A stretch of 64,000 nt of DNA from Streptomyces chromofuscus (GTDB lineage Bacteria; Actinomycetota; Actinomycetes; Streptomycetales; Streptomycetaceae), in the NCBI RefSeq assembly GCF_015160875.1, contig NZ_CP063374.1:1488001-1552000 (forward strand). The letters run 5' to 3'. The notes beneath the pieces are model-generated. The model was not told where the DNA came from. It did no database searches and worked only from the letters and a program-made list of their open reading frames with translations. Positions 52,642-62,885 of the stretch are shown one piece after another; the stretch's first letter is position 1; each line of letters starts with the position of its first letter. Both the position numbers and the translations under genes were made by a program.

Positions 52642-53116
52642 TCAGCAGCAGCGTGTCGTCCCCGGCGATGGTGCCGAGGATGTCGTGCAGCTCGGCCTGG
52701 TCGATCGCCGAGGCGAGGAACTGGGCCGCACCCGGCGGGGTGCGCAGGACCACGAGGTTGGCGGAGGCCTCCGCGGAGATCAACAGCTCCTGGGAGAGGC
52801 GCCGCATCCGCTCCTCCTTCGCCGACTCCCCCAGCGGCGCGCGCGGCGTGCGGAAGCCGCCCTCGCTGGGGACGGCGTAGATGAGGTCGCCGTCGTTGTT
52901 GCGGATCTTCACCGCGTTGAGCTCGTCCAGGTCCCGGGAGAGCGTCGCCTGGGTGACGGTCAGCCCGTCGTCGGCGAGCAGCTTCGCCAGCTGGCTCTGG
53001 GAGCGCACCGGTTGCCGGTTGAGGATGTCGACGATCCGGCGGTGACGTGCGGTGCGGGTCTGCGGCACGGCAGGTCCGTTGACCCCCGCCTGCCCTTGGT
53101 CCTGCGCGTGGCTCAT
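52571..53116 (-). CDS. argR: arginine repressor
   Basis: A 181-aa ArgR. N-terminal winged helix with [20 protein letters not shown] and [13 protein letters not shown] (about 22-75); the C-terminal hexamerisation/arginine-binding domain has [20 protein letters not shown] and [14 protein letters not shown] (GDD binds Arg). It represses argG and the argCJBDR operon through ARG boxes found in this window. Start ATG 53116 (MSHAQDQGQ) lies 7 bp after the argD stop; a longer start overlapping argD is possible. Confidence 0.95.
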   Translation of the reverse strand: MSHAQDQGQAGVNGPAVPQTRTARHRRIVDILNRQPVRSQSQLAKLLADDGLTVTQATLSRDLDELNAVKIRNNDGDLIYAVPSEGGFRTPRAPLGESAKEERMRRLSQELLISAEASANLVVLRTPPGAAQFLASAIDQAELHDILGTIAGDDTLLLISRHPDGGQALADHLLRLAQNGH

Positions 53117-53123
53117 CGTCGTC

Positions 53124-54323
53124 TCATTCTCCGGCTCGTCCGTCCCCGTGCCCTGCGTCGAGGACACCGGGCAGCGCCCGGAGCAGCGCCTCCACCTCGT
53201 CGTCGCCGAGGTTCAGCGGCGGCATGAGCCGTACGACATCGGGGGCGGGCGCGTTGACCAGGAAGCCGGCGTCCTGAGCCGCCTGCTGCACCTGCGGCGC
53301 GAGCGGCTCGGTGAGCACGATACCCAGGAGGAGTCCCGCACCCCGTACATGGTCGATCAATCCGTGGTTCAGGGACTCGATTCCGTCCCGCAACCTCTCG
53401 CCCTGCCGCTTGACGTTCTCCAGCAGTCCCTCGTTCGCGATGGTGTCGAGCACGGCGAGTCCCGCGGCGCAGGCGACGGGGTTGCCGCCGAACGTCGTGC
53501 CGTGCTGACCGGGCTTGAGCAGCTCGGCCGCCCTTCCGAACGCCACCGTGGCGCCGAGCGGCAGCCCGCCGCCGAGGCCCTTGGCGAGCGTGACGACGTC
53601 CGGCAGGACTCCCTCGTGGGCCTGGTACTCGAACCAGTGTCCGGTCCGCCCGATCCCGGTCTGCACTTCGTCGAGGACCAGCAGCGAGCCGGTCGCGGCC
53701 GTGATGGCGCGGGCCGCCTTCAGATAGCCGGCGGGCGGGACGACGACCCCGTTCTCGCCCTGGACCGGCTCGATGACGACGAGGGCCGTCTCCTCGGTGA
53801 CCGCGGCGGCCAGCGCCTGGGCGTCGCCGTACGGGACGTGCGTGACGTCGCCGGGCAGCGGCAGGAACGGCTCCTGCTTGGCGGGCTGGCCGGTGAGGGC
53901 GAGGGCGCCCATGGTGCGGCCGTGGAAACCGCCCTCGGTGGCGACCATGTGGGTCCGCCCGGTCAGCCGGCCGATCTTGAAGGCACCCTCGTTGGCCTCG
54001 GCGCCGGAGTTGCAGAAGTAGACCTTGCCGTCCCGGCCGAACAGTTGGAGCAGCCGTTCGGCGAGCGCGACGGGCGGCTCGGCGACGAACAGGTTGGAGA
54101 CGTGCCCCAGCGACGCGATCTGCTTGCTGACCGCCTCGACCACCGCGGGGTGCGCGTGCCCGAGCGCGTTGACCGCGATACCGCCGACGAAGTCGGCGTA
54201 CTCGTTGCCGTCGGCGTCCCACAGCCGCGCGCCCTCGCCGCGCACGAGCGGCAGTCGCGGGGTGCCGTAGTTGTTCATGAGCGCGCCCTGCCACCGGGCG
54301 GTCAGGTCCTGGTTGGCACTCAT
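53124..54323 (-). CDS. argD: acetylornithine aminotransferase
   Basis: A 399-aa class III PLP aminotransferase. [20 protein letters not shown] near 50, [17 protein letters not shown] near 105, [20 protein letters not shown] near 220 and the PLP lysine in [20 protein letters not shown] near 250 are present. It converts N-acetylglutamate semialdehyde to acetylornithine. The start overlaps the argB stop by 4 bp (ATGA). Part of argC-J-B-D-R. Confidence 0.97.
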   Translation of the reverse strand: MSANQDLTARWQGALMNNYGTPRLPLVRGEGARLWDADGNEYADFVGGIAVNALGHAHPAVVEAVSKQIASLGHVSNLFVAEPPVALAERLLQLFGRDGKVYFCNSGAEANEGAFKIGRLTGRTHMVATEGGFHGRTMGALALTGQPAKQEPFLPLPGDVTHVPYGDAQALAAAVTEETALVVIEPVQGENGVVVPPAGYLKAARAITAATGSLLVLDEVQTGIGRTGHWFEYQAHEGVLPDVVTLAKGLGGGLPLGATVAFGRAAELLKPGQHGTTFGGNPVACAAGLAVLDTIANEGLLENVKRQGERLRDGIESLNHGLIDHVRGAGLLLGIVLTEPLAPQVQQAAQDAGFLVNAPAPDVVRLMPPLNLGDDEVEALLRALPGVLDAGHGDGRAGE

Positions 54324-55224
54324 ACGGCGTCCCCCTCGTGCGCGTCCGGCACGACCATCGTGCCGATGCCCTCGTCGGTGAAGATCTCCAGCAGGATCGA
54401 GTGCTGGACCCGGCCGTCGATGACGCGGGCGTTGCGCACGCCATTGCGCACGGCGTGCAGGCAGCCCTCCATCTTCGGCACCATGCCGGACGACAGCTCC
54501 GGCAGCAGCTTCTCCAGCTGGGAAGCGGTGAGGCGGCTGATCACCTCGTCGCTGTCGGGCCAGTCCTCGTAGAGGCCCTCGACGTCGGTGAGGACCATGA
54601 GGGTCTCGGCGCCCAGCGCAGCAGCGAGTGCCGCAGCCGCCGTATCAGCATTGATGTTGTAGACATGTCCGTCGTCCTGGGAACGGGCGATCGACGACAC
54701 GACCGGGATCCGGCCGTCGGCGAGCAGTGCCTCGATCGCGCCCGTGTCGATCTCGGTGATCTCGCCGACCCGCCCGATGTCGACGAGCTCGCCGTCGATC
54801 CGGGGCTGGTGCTTGGTGGCGGTCATGGTGTGCGCGTCCTCGCCGGTGAGACCGACGGCGAGCGGGCCGTGCTGGTTGAGCAGCCCGACCAGCTCCCGCT
54901 GTACCTGCCCTGCGAGCACCATGCGGACGACGTCCATGGCGTCCTCGGTGGTGACGCGCAGGCCCGCCCGGAACTCGCTGACGATGCCGTGCCGGTCGAG
55001 GGCGGCGCTGATCTGCGGGCCGCCGCCGTGCACGACGACGGGCTTGAGCCCGGCGTGCCGCAGGAACACGACGTCCTGCGCGAAGGCGGCCTTCAGCTCC
55101 TCGTTCACCATGGCGTTGCCGCCGAACTTGATGACGACCGTCTTGCCGTGGTGCCGGGTCAGCCACGGCAGCGCCTCGATGAGGATCTGCGCCTTGGGCA
55201 GCGCGGTGTGTTTACGCGTCGTGG

Positions 55225-55228
<4 letters not shown>
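54320..55228 (-). CDS. argB: acetylglutamate kinase
   Basis: A 302-aa amino-acid kinase. [19 protein letters not shown] near 30 and [14 protein letters not shown] near 65 bind ATP and substrate, and [17 protein letters not shown] near 200 is the closing motif. The first 25 residues ([20 protein letters not shown]) form the N-terminal helix of the arginine-inhibited hexameric type, so feedback by arginine is likely. The start ATG 55228 overlaps the argJ stop (4 bp). Confidence 0.97.
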
Positions 55229-57452
<2,224 letters not shown>

Positions 57453-57801
57453 ATCCCGCGCCCTCGGTCGATGCGCGACCGCACCCGGGCCACCCATCGG
57501 GCAGCGCGATCCAGCCACCCTCCCCCGACGCCGGTGACGGCGAGGGGGCGGGCAGCCGAACCTTTCGAACCTTTGCGAGAACGCGGGCAGCGGCCACCTG
57601 CGGCCGACCCGGGCCCGCAGCGACGTCGCCCGGGCCGCCCGGCGGGTCGGCGCCGCCTGATCGCCAAGGCCGGAGCCGGAGCCGGAGCCGGAGAGAACCG
57701 TTCGTCATGTCGGACCTTGGCCGGAACCTCGAACGGCAAGATAGGAGAGGGCGCAGGCGCGTCAATGGGTCGCGCGCAACGGACGGGACGGAGAGGGGGG
57801 C
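57453..57801. other. gene-free interval between argC and the DUF6314 gene
   Basis: About 350 bp without a gene. It contains a short simple repeat, four units of GCCGGA (57669-57693). The plus-strand frames through it are Arg/Pro-rich. The DUF6314 promoter should lie here. Confidence 0.5.
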
Positions 57802-57804
57802 GTG

Positions 57805-58248
57805 ATGGGCGAGTTCTGGCCAGTGCCGGATGCGCTGGCGTATCTGGCCGGGCGCTGGCGGGTGGCGCGATCGGTCCGGGACCTCGCGAGCGGCGACGAG
57901 GGCCGCTTCGACGGCACGACGGTCTTCGGGCCGCTGGAGGGCGGCGGCCTGCTGCACGAGGAGGGCGGGACGTTCGTCTGGCGGGGCGTGGCCCGCCCGG
58001 CCGAGCGGACCCTGCTCTTCCTGCCCGGGCCCGCGCGCGGGACGGCGGACGTCCGCTTCGCCGACGGCCGCCCCTTCCACGACCTCGACCTGACCACCGG
58101 CCGGCACGTCGCCGACCACCCCTGCTCGGCCGACCTCTACCGCGGCGAGTTCACCGTCCGGGACGCGGACCACTGGCGGACGGTCTGGCGGGTGCGCGGC
58201 CCGGCGAAGGAGCTCGTACTGACGACGGACTACGGGCGCGAGGGCTGA
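57805..58248 (+). CDS. DUF6314-type protein
   Basis: A 147-aa protein. ALAYLAGRWRVARSVRDLAS, then GRFDGTTVFGPLEGGGLLHE, RTLLFLPGP and FHDLDLTTGRHVADHPCSAD suggest a lipocalin-like beta barrel, resembling the small actinobacterial DUF6314 family. No function is known. ATG 57805 is preferred; GTG 57802 is also in frame. The last 19 bases overlap the convergent gene ending at 58230. Confidence 0.75.
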   Translation: MGEFWPVPDALAYLAGRWRVARSVRDLASGDEGRFDGTTVFGPLEGGGLLHEEGGTFVWRGVARPAERTLLFLPGPARGTADVRFADGRPFHDLDLTTGRHVADHPCSADLYRGEFTVRDADHWRTVWRVRGPAKELVLTTDYGREG

Positions 58249-58823
58249 GTCGGAGCGCCCTCGAAGCGCAGGCTCCAGCGCCCCGCACGGCCCGTGACGG
58301 TGGTCGTCGACAGGGAGCAGACGTCGATGCTCCAGTACGTCGAGGGCGGCACCTTCAGGGCGTACACCAGGGCCGCGCGGATCACCGAGGGCTCGGCGAC
58401 GGCGACGATCCGGCCGCCGTCCTCGACGGGCCGGGTGTCCAGCCAGCCGCCGACGCGGCCGATGAAGGCGAGCAGGGACTCGCCGCCGTGCGGTGTGGAG
58501 CGGGGGTCGGCGAGCCAGGTGTCCACCGCTTCCGGCTCCCGGGCCATCGCCTCCCCCAGCGTGAGCCCGCGCCAGCGGCCCATGTCGCAGTCGCGCAGGG
58601 CCAGCTGCGCCAGCGGGGCGTAGCCGAGGGCGTCGCCGGTGGCGCGGCTGCGGGGGGTGGGCGAGCAGTAGCGCAGCTCGGCCGCCGCGAGCGGCACGAG
58701 GTCGCGGGCGACGCGCTGCACCTCGTCCCAGCCCGCCTGATCCAGCGGCCGGTCGTCCTCGAAGCGTTCCGCGAGCAGCGGGGCGCTGCGCGCGGCGGCG
58801 ACGAACGTGACCCGAAGTGCCAT
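58230..58823 (-). CDS. histidine-phosphatase-fold protein without catalytic histidines
   Basis: A 197-aa protein related to the phosphoglycerate mutase/acid-phosphatase branch. The fold markers fit: ERFEDDRPLDQAGWDEVQRV (PLT..G-Q helix), RYCSPTPRSRATGDALGY (second Arg region) and GRIVAVAEPSVIRAALVYAL. But the RHG motif at the N-terminus is VTFVAAARSAPL, and the second catalytic His (normally in VSHGGVIR) is Glu in AEPSVIR. So both active-site histidines appear to be lost. It may be a ligand-binding or regulatory pseudoenzyme. Start ATG 58823. Confidence 0.8.
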   Translation of the reverse strand: MALRVTFVAAARSAPLLAERFEDDRPLDQAGWDEVQRVARDLVPLAAAELRYCSPTPRSRATGDALGYAPLAQLALRDCDMGRWRGLTLGEAMAREPEAVDTWLADPRSTPHGGESLLAFIGRVGGWLDTRPVEDGGRIVAVAEPSVIRAALVYALKVPPSTYWSIDVCSLSTTTVTGRAGRWSLRFEGAPTQPSRP

Positions 58824-58926
58824 GCGGGGATCGTGGGCCGGGAAAGTGGGCAGGTCAAGAGGCGTTACGCGTGAGTTATGGAGGCGGCTCGAAACCTTGC
58901 CGGTACGTCGGGATCTGCCGGACAAG

Positions 58927-59364
58927 TCACTCGAAACTCAGCGCCATCCATTCCTGCGGCCGCTCCAGCGGAGTGAAACCGACCTTCTCGTACACGCCGT
59001 GCGCGTCGTGCGTGGCCAGCAGGACGCGGCGCAGTCCGTACGCCCGCAGGTGGTCGCGCACGGCCTCGGCGAGCGCCGTGCCGATGCCCTTCCCGCGGAC
59101 CGACGGATCGACGTAGACGTCGCACAGCCAGGCGAAGGTCGCCCGGTCGGTGATGACCCGCGCACAGGCGACCTGCTCGCCGGAGACGATCTCGTACACC
59201 CCGAAGTTGAGCGACCCGGCGATGGCCCGGTCCTGCTTCTCCCGGGTTCGCCCGATCGCCCAGTACGCGTCGCCGGACAGCCACCGGTGCACCCGCTCGG
59301 CGTCGATCCGCCCGCTGTCGGTGGAGATCTCGTATCCCTCGACGGGACTCGGCACATGACTCAT
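58927..59364 (-). CDS. GNAT acetyltransferase
   Basis: A 145-aa single GNAT domain. YEISTDSGRIDAERVHRWLS, FAWLCDVYVDPSVRGKGIGT (acetyl-CoA loop) and VYEKVGFTPLERPQEWM agree with the YitI/small GNAT group. Start ATG 59364. Substrate unknown; monocistronic. Confidence 0.87.
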   Translation of the reverse strand: MSHVPSPVEGYEISTDSGRIDAERVHRWLSGDAYWAIGRTREKQDRAIAGSLNFGVYEIVSGEQVACARVITDRATFAWLCDVYVDPSVRGKGIGTALAEAVRDHLRAYGLRRVLLATHDAHGVYEKVGFTPLERPQEWMALSFE

Positions 59365-59439
59365 GCCGGGAGGCTCGCAAATCGAGGGCGGTGAGGTCGA
59401 GTCGTTTTCGGTGCGGGCGCCGGGTGCAGGGCGCCGCTC

Positions 59440-59829
59440 TCAGTCCCGGTGCGGGCCGGGCCGGGCGTCGCGGGCGACGCCGCGCGCCCAGAGCACCAGC
59501 GGCACCTGCAGCGGCAGCCGCGCGTAGGCCGCGGTCCGCAGGGGTGCGGGGCGGTGGCGCCAGTCCAGCGCCATCTGGACGTTGGCGGGGAAGACCCCGA
59601 CGAAGAACGCCGTCGCGACCCGCGCGGAGGCACGCCGGGTCCGCGGCAGGGCCAGCCCGGCCGCCAGCGCGAGTTCCACGGCGCCGCTCGCGTACGTCCA
59701 GGTCCGCGGCGAGCCCGGCACCGCCCGCGGGACGATCGCGTCGAACTGCCGCGGGGCGACGAAGTGGGCCACGCCGGCGGTCGCCAACAGACCGGCGAGC
59801 AACAGGGGCGAGCGCTTCGACCGGGCCAC
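59440..59829 (-). CDS. DoxX-like membrane protein
   Basis: A 129-aa membrane protein with four predicted helices: LLLAGLLATAGVAHFVAP, TWTYASGAVELALAAGLALP, RVATAFFVGVFPANVQMAL and PLQVPLVLWARGVA. The spacing resembles DoxX/DoxD-family proteins of unknown role. GTG start 59829 has a strong GAGGAGG RBS; a longer frame runs into the repeat array. Confidence 0.78.
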   Translation of the reverse strand: MARSKRSPLLLAGLLATAGVAHFVAPRQFDAIVPRAVPGSPRTWTYASGAVELALAAGLALPRTRRASARVATAFFVGVFPANVQMALDWRHRPAPLRTAAYARLPLQVPLVLWARGVARDARPGPHRD

Positions 59830-60248
59830 GGTGCCTCCTCGGGATGACGTGGCGGCGATGTTACTCGACGGTAGACCCCGCGCGCCGCGCCGCGCCCCGG
59901 CCGACCACCACGCCCTCGGCCACGCGCACCGCACGCCCGCCACCCACACGACGCGTCCGCCACCCGAACCGCACGCCCGCCACCCGCACCGCACGCCCAT
60001 CACGCGCACCGCACGCCCGCCACCCGCACCGCACGCCCATCACGCGCACCGCACGCCCGCCACCCGCACCGCCGTCCACCCGCACCGCACGCCCGCCACC
60101 CGCACCGCACGTCCGCCACCCGCACCGCACGTCCGGCAGCCCCACCGCGCCTCCGCCACCCCACCGCGCCCGCGCCCGGGCCCTGCTCAGAGCCTCGCCG
60201 ACCGGCCCGCCGGAACGCCGAACACCCCCTCGCGACAGCCCGGCGCAC
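59830..60248. other. gene-free interval of about 420 bp filled by a minisatellite
   Basis: Between the divergent ends of the DoxX-like gene and the MocR gene. Apart from a few bases at each side it is made of the 20-bp repeat described separately and its decayed edges. No gene. Confidence 0.75.
59921..60165. repeat. 20-bp minisatellite, about 12 copies
   Basis: The unit CACCCGCACCGCACGCCCGC repeats with a strict 20-bp period from 59921 to 60060; then one copy loses a few bases and the array continues to about 60165 with more variants (CCCAT, GTCCGC). Copies at 59981, 60021 and 60061 are nearly identical. It sits downstream of the MocR stop, outside genes. Confidence 0.9.
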
Positions 60249-61682
60249 CTAGAACACCTCGTCACAAGCCCCCCGCAGCCTCCGCACCCCCTCCGTGATC
60301 TCGCCCGCACCCGCCACCGCCGCGAAGCTGAGGCGGACGTGGCCCGCGGGGGGTTCGGCACTGAAGTACGGGCGGCCCGGGGCGAGGGCCACGCCGGCGC
60401 GGAGGGCGGCGGCGGTGAAGGCGGATTCGTCGGTGCCGTCGGGGAGGCGGAGCCAGAGGTGGTAGCCGCCCGAGGGGATGTGGGGCAGGGCGAGCTCGGG
60501 CAGGTGCACGCCGAGCGCCGCCGTCATCGCGTCCCTGCGGGCCTTCAGTTCCGTCGAGACCGTGCGCAGATGGCGGGGCCAGGCAGGCGAGCCGACCAGT
60601 TCCAGCGCCGCATCCTGGAGGGGCCTGGGCACGAAGAAGGTGTCGACCACCTGGATGGCCCGCAGCCGCTCCAGTACCGGCCCACGCGCGGCCAGCGCGC
60701 TCACCCGGAAGCTCGGCGACGTCACCTTCGTCAGCGAACCGACGTGCACCACCACGCCGTCGGGGTCGTCGGCGGCCAGTGGACGCGGCAGCGGCCCGGC
60801 GTCCGCGTGCACCAGCCGTCGTACGAAGTCGTCCTCGACCACGAATGCGCCGGCCTTCCGGGCGATCCGCAGCACCTCGCCCCGCCGCTCGGGGGCGAGC
60901 ACCGCGCCGGTGGGGTTCTGGAACAGCGGCTGGCAGACGAAGACCCGCGCCCCGGTCGCCCGGAAGGCGTCGGCGAGCAGCGTCGGCCTCACCCCGTCCG
61001 CGTCCACCGGTACCGGCACGGGCCGCAGGCCCGCAGCACGGGCGATCGCCAGCATGCCCGGGTAGGTCGGCGACTCCACCAGGACCGGGGCACCGGGCGG
61101 GGCCAGAGCGCGCAGGGCCGTCGTCAGCCCCGACTGCCCGCCCGCCGTGATCAGCACATCGGCGGCCGTGACCGTGTCGCCGATGGTGCGCGCGAACCAC
61201 TCGCGCAGCTCCGGCAGCCCGTCCAGCGGCGGTCGCCCCCACGCGCCCGGACGCCGGCCGGCCCGGGAGAGCGCCGCCGCCATCGCCTTCTCCGGCTGCA
61301 GCGAGGGGTGCAGATAGCCGCCGTTGAACTCGATCACCCCCGGCGGCGGAGCAGCGAGGGAGACGGTGACCCCGGAGGCGTCCACCGTGCGCGGTACGAG
61401 GTCGGCGGCGCCGTCCGCGCTGAGGGCCACCTCCTGCCACGAGGTGTCGCCCGCGGGAGCGCCCCCGCCGCGGGGCCGCGCCCGGAAGGCGCCGGCTCCG
61501 GGCCGGGTGACCACCAGTCCCTCGGCGGCGAGCTGGGCGAGGGCCCGGGAGACGGTCACGGGGCTCACCCGGAAGCGTTCGACGAGTGCCCGGCTGGACG
61601 GGAGCTTTCCACCAGGAGAGTAGTGGTCCAGCTCTCGTCGCAGCTGTTTCACCAGGTCACCGACACTGCTACTCTCGTGCAT
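60249..61682 (-). CDS. MocR-type GntR/aminotransferase regulator
   Basis: A 477-aa fusion. The N-terminal GntR winged helix (about 10-75) has LPSSRALVERFRVSPVTVSR and GLVVTRPGAGAFRARP. After a linker (about 90-130), an aminotransferase class I domain has LITAGGQSGLTTALRAL, PTYPGMLAIARAAG, LFQNPTGAVLAPERR and the PLP lysine in GSLTKVTSPSFRVS. MocR proteins regulate genes in response to PLP or a ligand. The adjacent, divergent EamA transporter is the likely target. ATG 61682 overlaps the other gene's ATG by 2 bp. Confidence 0.9.
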   Translation of the reverse strand: MHESSSVGDLVKQLRRELDHYSPGGKLPSSRALVERFRVSPVTVSRALAQLAAEGLVVTRPGAGAFRARPRGGGAPAGDTSWQEVALSADGAADLVPRTVDASGVTVSLAAPPPGVIEFNGGYLHPSLQPEKAMAAALSRAGRRPGAWGRPPLDGLPELREWFARTIGDTVTAADVLITAGGQSGLTTALRALAPPGAPVLVESPTYPGMLAIARAAGLRPVPVPVDADGVRPTLLADAFRATGARVFVCQPLFQNPTGAVLAPERRGEVLRIARKAGAFVVEDDFVRRLVHADAGPLPRPLAADDPDGVVVHVGSLTKVTSPSFRVSALAARGPVLERLRAIQVVDTFFVPRPLQDAALELVGSPAWPRHLRTVSTELKARRDAMTAALGVHLPELALPHIPSGGYHLWLRLPDGTDESAFTAAALRAGVALAPGRPYFSAEPPAGHVRLSFAAVAGAGEITEGVRRLRGACDEVF

Positions 61683-61698
61683 GAGAACCAAGAGTAGC
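61668..61698. promoter_or_regulatory. inverted repeat over the overlapping start codons of MocR and EamA genes
   Basis: GCTACTCT at 61668-61675 and AGAGTAGC at 61691-61698 are exact inverse copies 15 bp apart, flanking CATG, which holds both start codons. A similar word (GAGAGTAGT) lies at 61616-61624 in the MocR gene. The arrangement fits a MocR operator. Confidence 0.6.
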
Positions 61699-62595
61699 GC
61701 TATCGCACCGACCCGGATAGCAGTCAGCGGTCGGCCACAGGCCACCTGCGGCACCCTCCAGGCCGCTGCCGGCGTCACCGCCTTCTCCCTCACCTTCCCG
61801 GCCACCGCGTGGGGCCTGGAGGGCTTCGGCCCCTGGTCGCTGGTCGCCGTGCGGACCGTGCTCGCGGCGCTCATCGCGGGCGCCTGCCTGCTGGCCCTGC
61901 GCGTCCCGCTGCCCGCCCGGCAGCACTGGACGGGCCTCGCGGTCGTCGCCGGCGGCGTCGTCTTCGGCTTCCCGCTGCTCACCACCCTCGCCCTGGAGAC
62001 GTCGACCACCGCGCACGCCGCCGTCGTGGTCGGCCTGCTGCCGCTGACCACCGCGGTGATGTCCGCCCTGCGCATCGGCACCCGCCCCTCCCGCACGTTC
62101 TGGGTGGCGGCGCTCGCGGGCGCGGTCGCGGTGCTGGCGTTCACGATCCAGCAGAGCGGCGGCGCCCTGACCACCGCCGACCTGTACCTCTTCGCCGCGC
62201 TCCTGGTCTGCGCGGCCGGCTACACCGAGGGCGGGCGGCTGGCGCACGTCATGGCGGGCTGGCAGGTGATCGGCTGGGCGCTGGCGCTGTGCCTGCCGCT
62301 GACCGTGCCCGCCGCCGCGCTGGCGCTGTCGTACGAACCCGTGCAGCTCACCTTCCACAGCGTGACCGGCGTGCTGTGGGTCGCCGCGGCCTCGCAGTTC
62401 CTGGGCCTGGTCGTCTGGTACCGGGGGATGGCGGCCATCGGCATCCCCAAGGCCAGCCAGTTGCAGTTGGCACAGCCGCTGCTCACACTGGTGTGGTCGG
62501 TGCTGCTGCTGGGTGAGCACCTGACATTGGCCGCCCCGTTGACGGCCGCGGCCGTGCTCGTCTGCATCGCCGTCACGCAACGGGCGCGAGGTTGA
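61681..62595 (+). CDS. EamA/DMT-family transporter
   Basis: A 304-aa transporter with about ten helices in two EamA halves (CGTLQAAAGVTAFSLTFPAT early; FLGLVVWYRGMAAIGIPKAS late). The first half ends near residue 145 and the second begins LYLFAALLVCAAGYTEGGRL. Such proteins export or import metabolites (PecM/RhaT-like). It has no ribosome binding site upstream because its ATG overlaps the MocR start; it may be leaderless or translated from a later start. Confidence 0.9.
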   Translation: MRTKSSAIAPTRIAVSGRPQATCGTLQAAAGVTAFSLTFPATAWGLEGFGPWSLVAVRTVLAALIAGACLLALRVPLPARQHWTGLAVVAGGVVFGFPLLTTLALETSTTAHAAVVVGLLPLTTAVMSALRIGTRPSRTFWVAALAGAVAVLAFTIQQSGGALTTADLYLFAALLVCAAGYTEGGRLAHVMAGWQVIGWALALCLPLTVPAAALALSYEPVQLTFHSVTGVLWVAAASQFLGLVVWYRGMAAIGIPKASQLQLAQPLLTLVWSVLLLGEHLTLAAPLTAAAVLVCIAVTQRARG

Positions 62596-62683
62596 GCGGC
62601 GTTCGCACCGGTAGCGACCGGCGGTGTCCGCCGTAGACTCAAAGTCACGGACGCTGCTTCCGCACAGCGTGAGGAGGCCCCAG

Positions 62684-62884
62684 ATGCGCGCGAGCGTGGG
62701 CGACCAGCTTGTCCAGCACGGCAGGGTGGTCGGACAGCACGACAAGGTCGGCGAAATCGTCGAAGTGATGGGCAAGAAGGGCGAACCCCCGTACCGCGTC
62801 CGCTTCCAGGACGGGCACGAGGGTGTGTGCTCACCAGGCCCCGACACCGAGATCCGGCACCGGGAGACCATGACCGGGCAGTGA
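62684..62884 (+). CDS. DUF1918 small protein
   Basis: A 66-aa protein. MRASVGDQLVQHGRVVGQHD and KVGEIVEVMGKKGEPPYRVR are typical of DUF1918, a small beta-barrel-like family common in actinobacteria. The tail FQDGHEGVCSPGPDTEIRH completes it. GAGGAGG precedes ATG 62684; the longer frame is not supported. Function unknown. Confidence 0.9.
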   Translation: MRASVGDQLVQHGRVVGQHDKVGEIVEVMGKKGEPPYRVRFQDGHEGVCSPGPDTEIRHRETMTGQ

Positions 62885-62885
62885 A

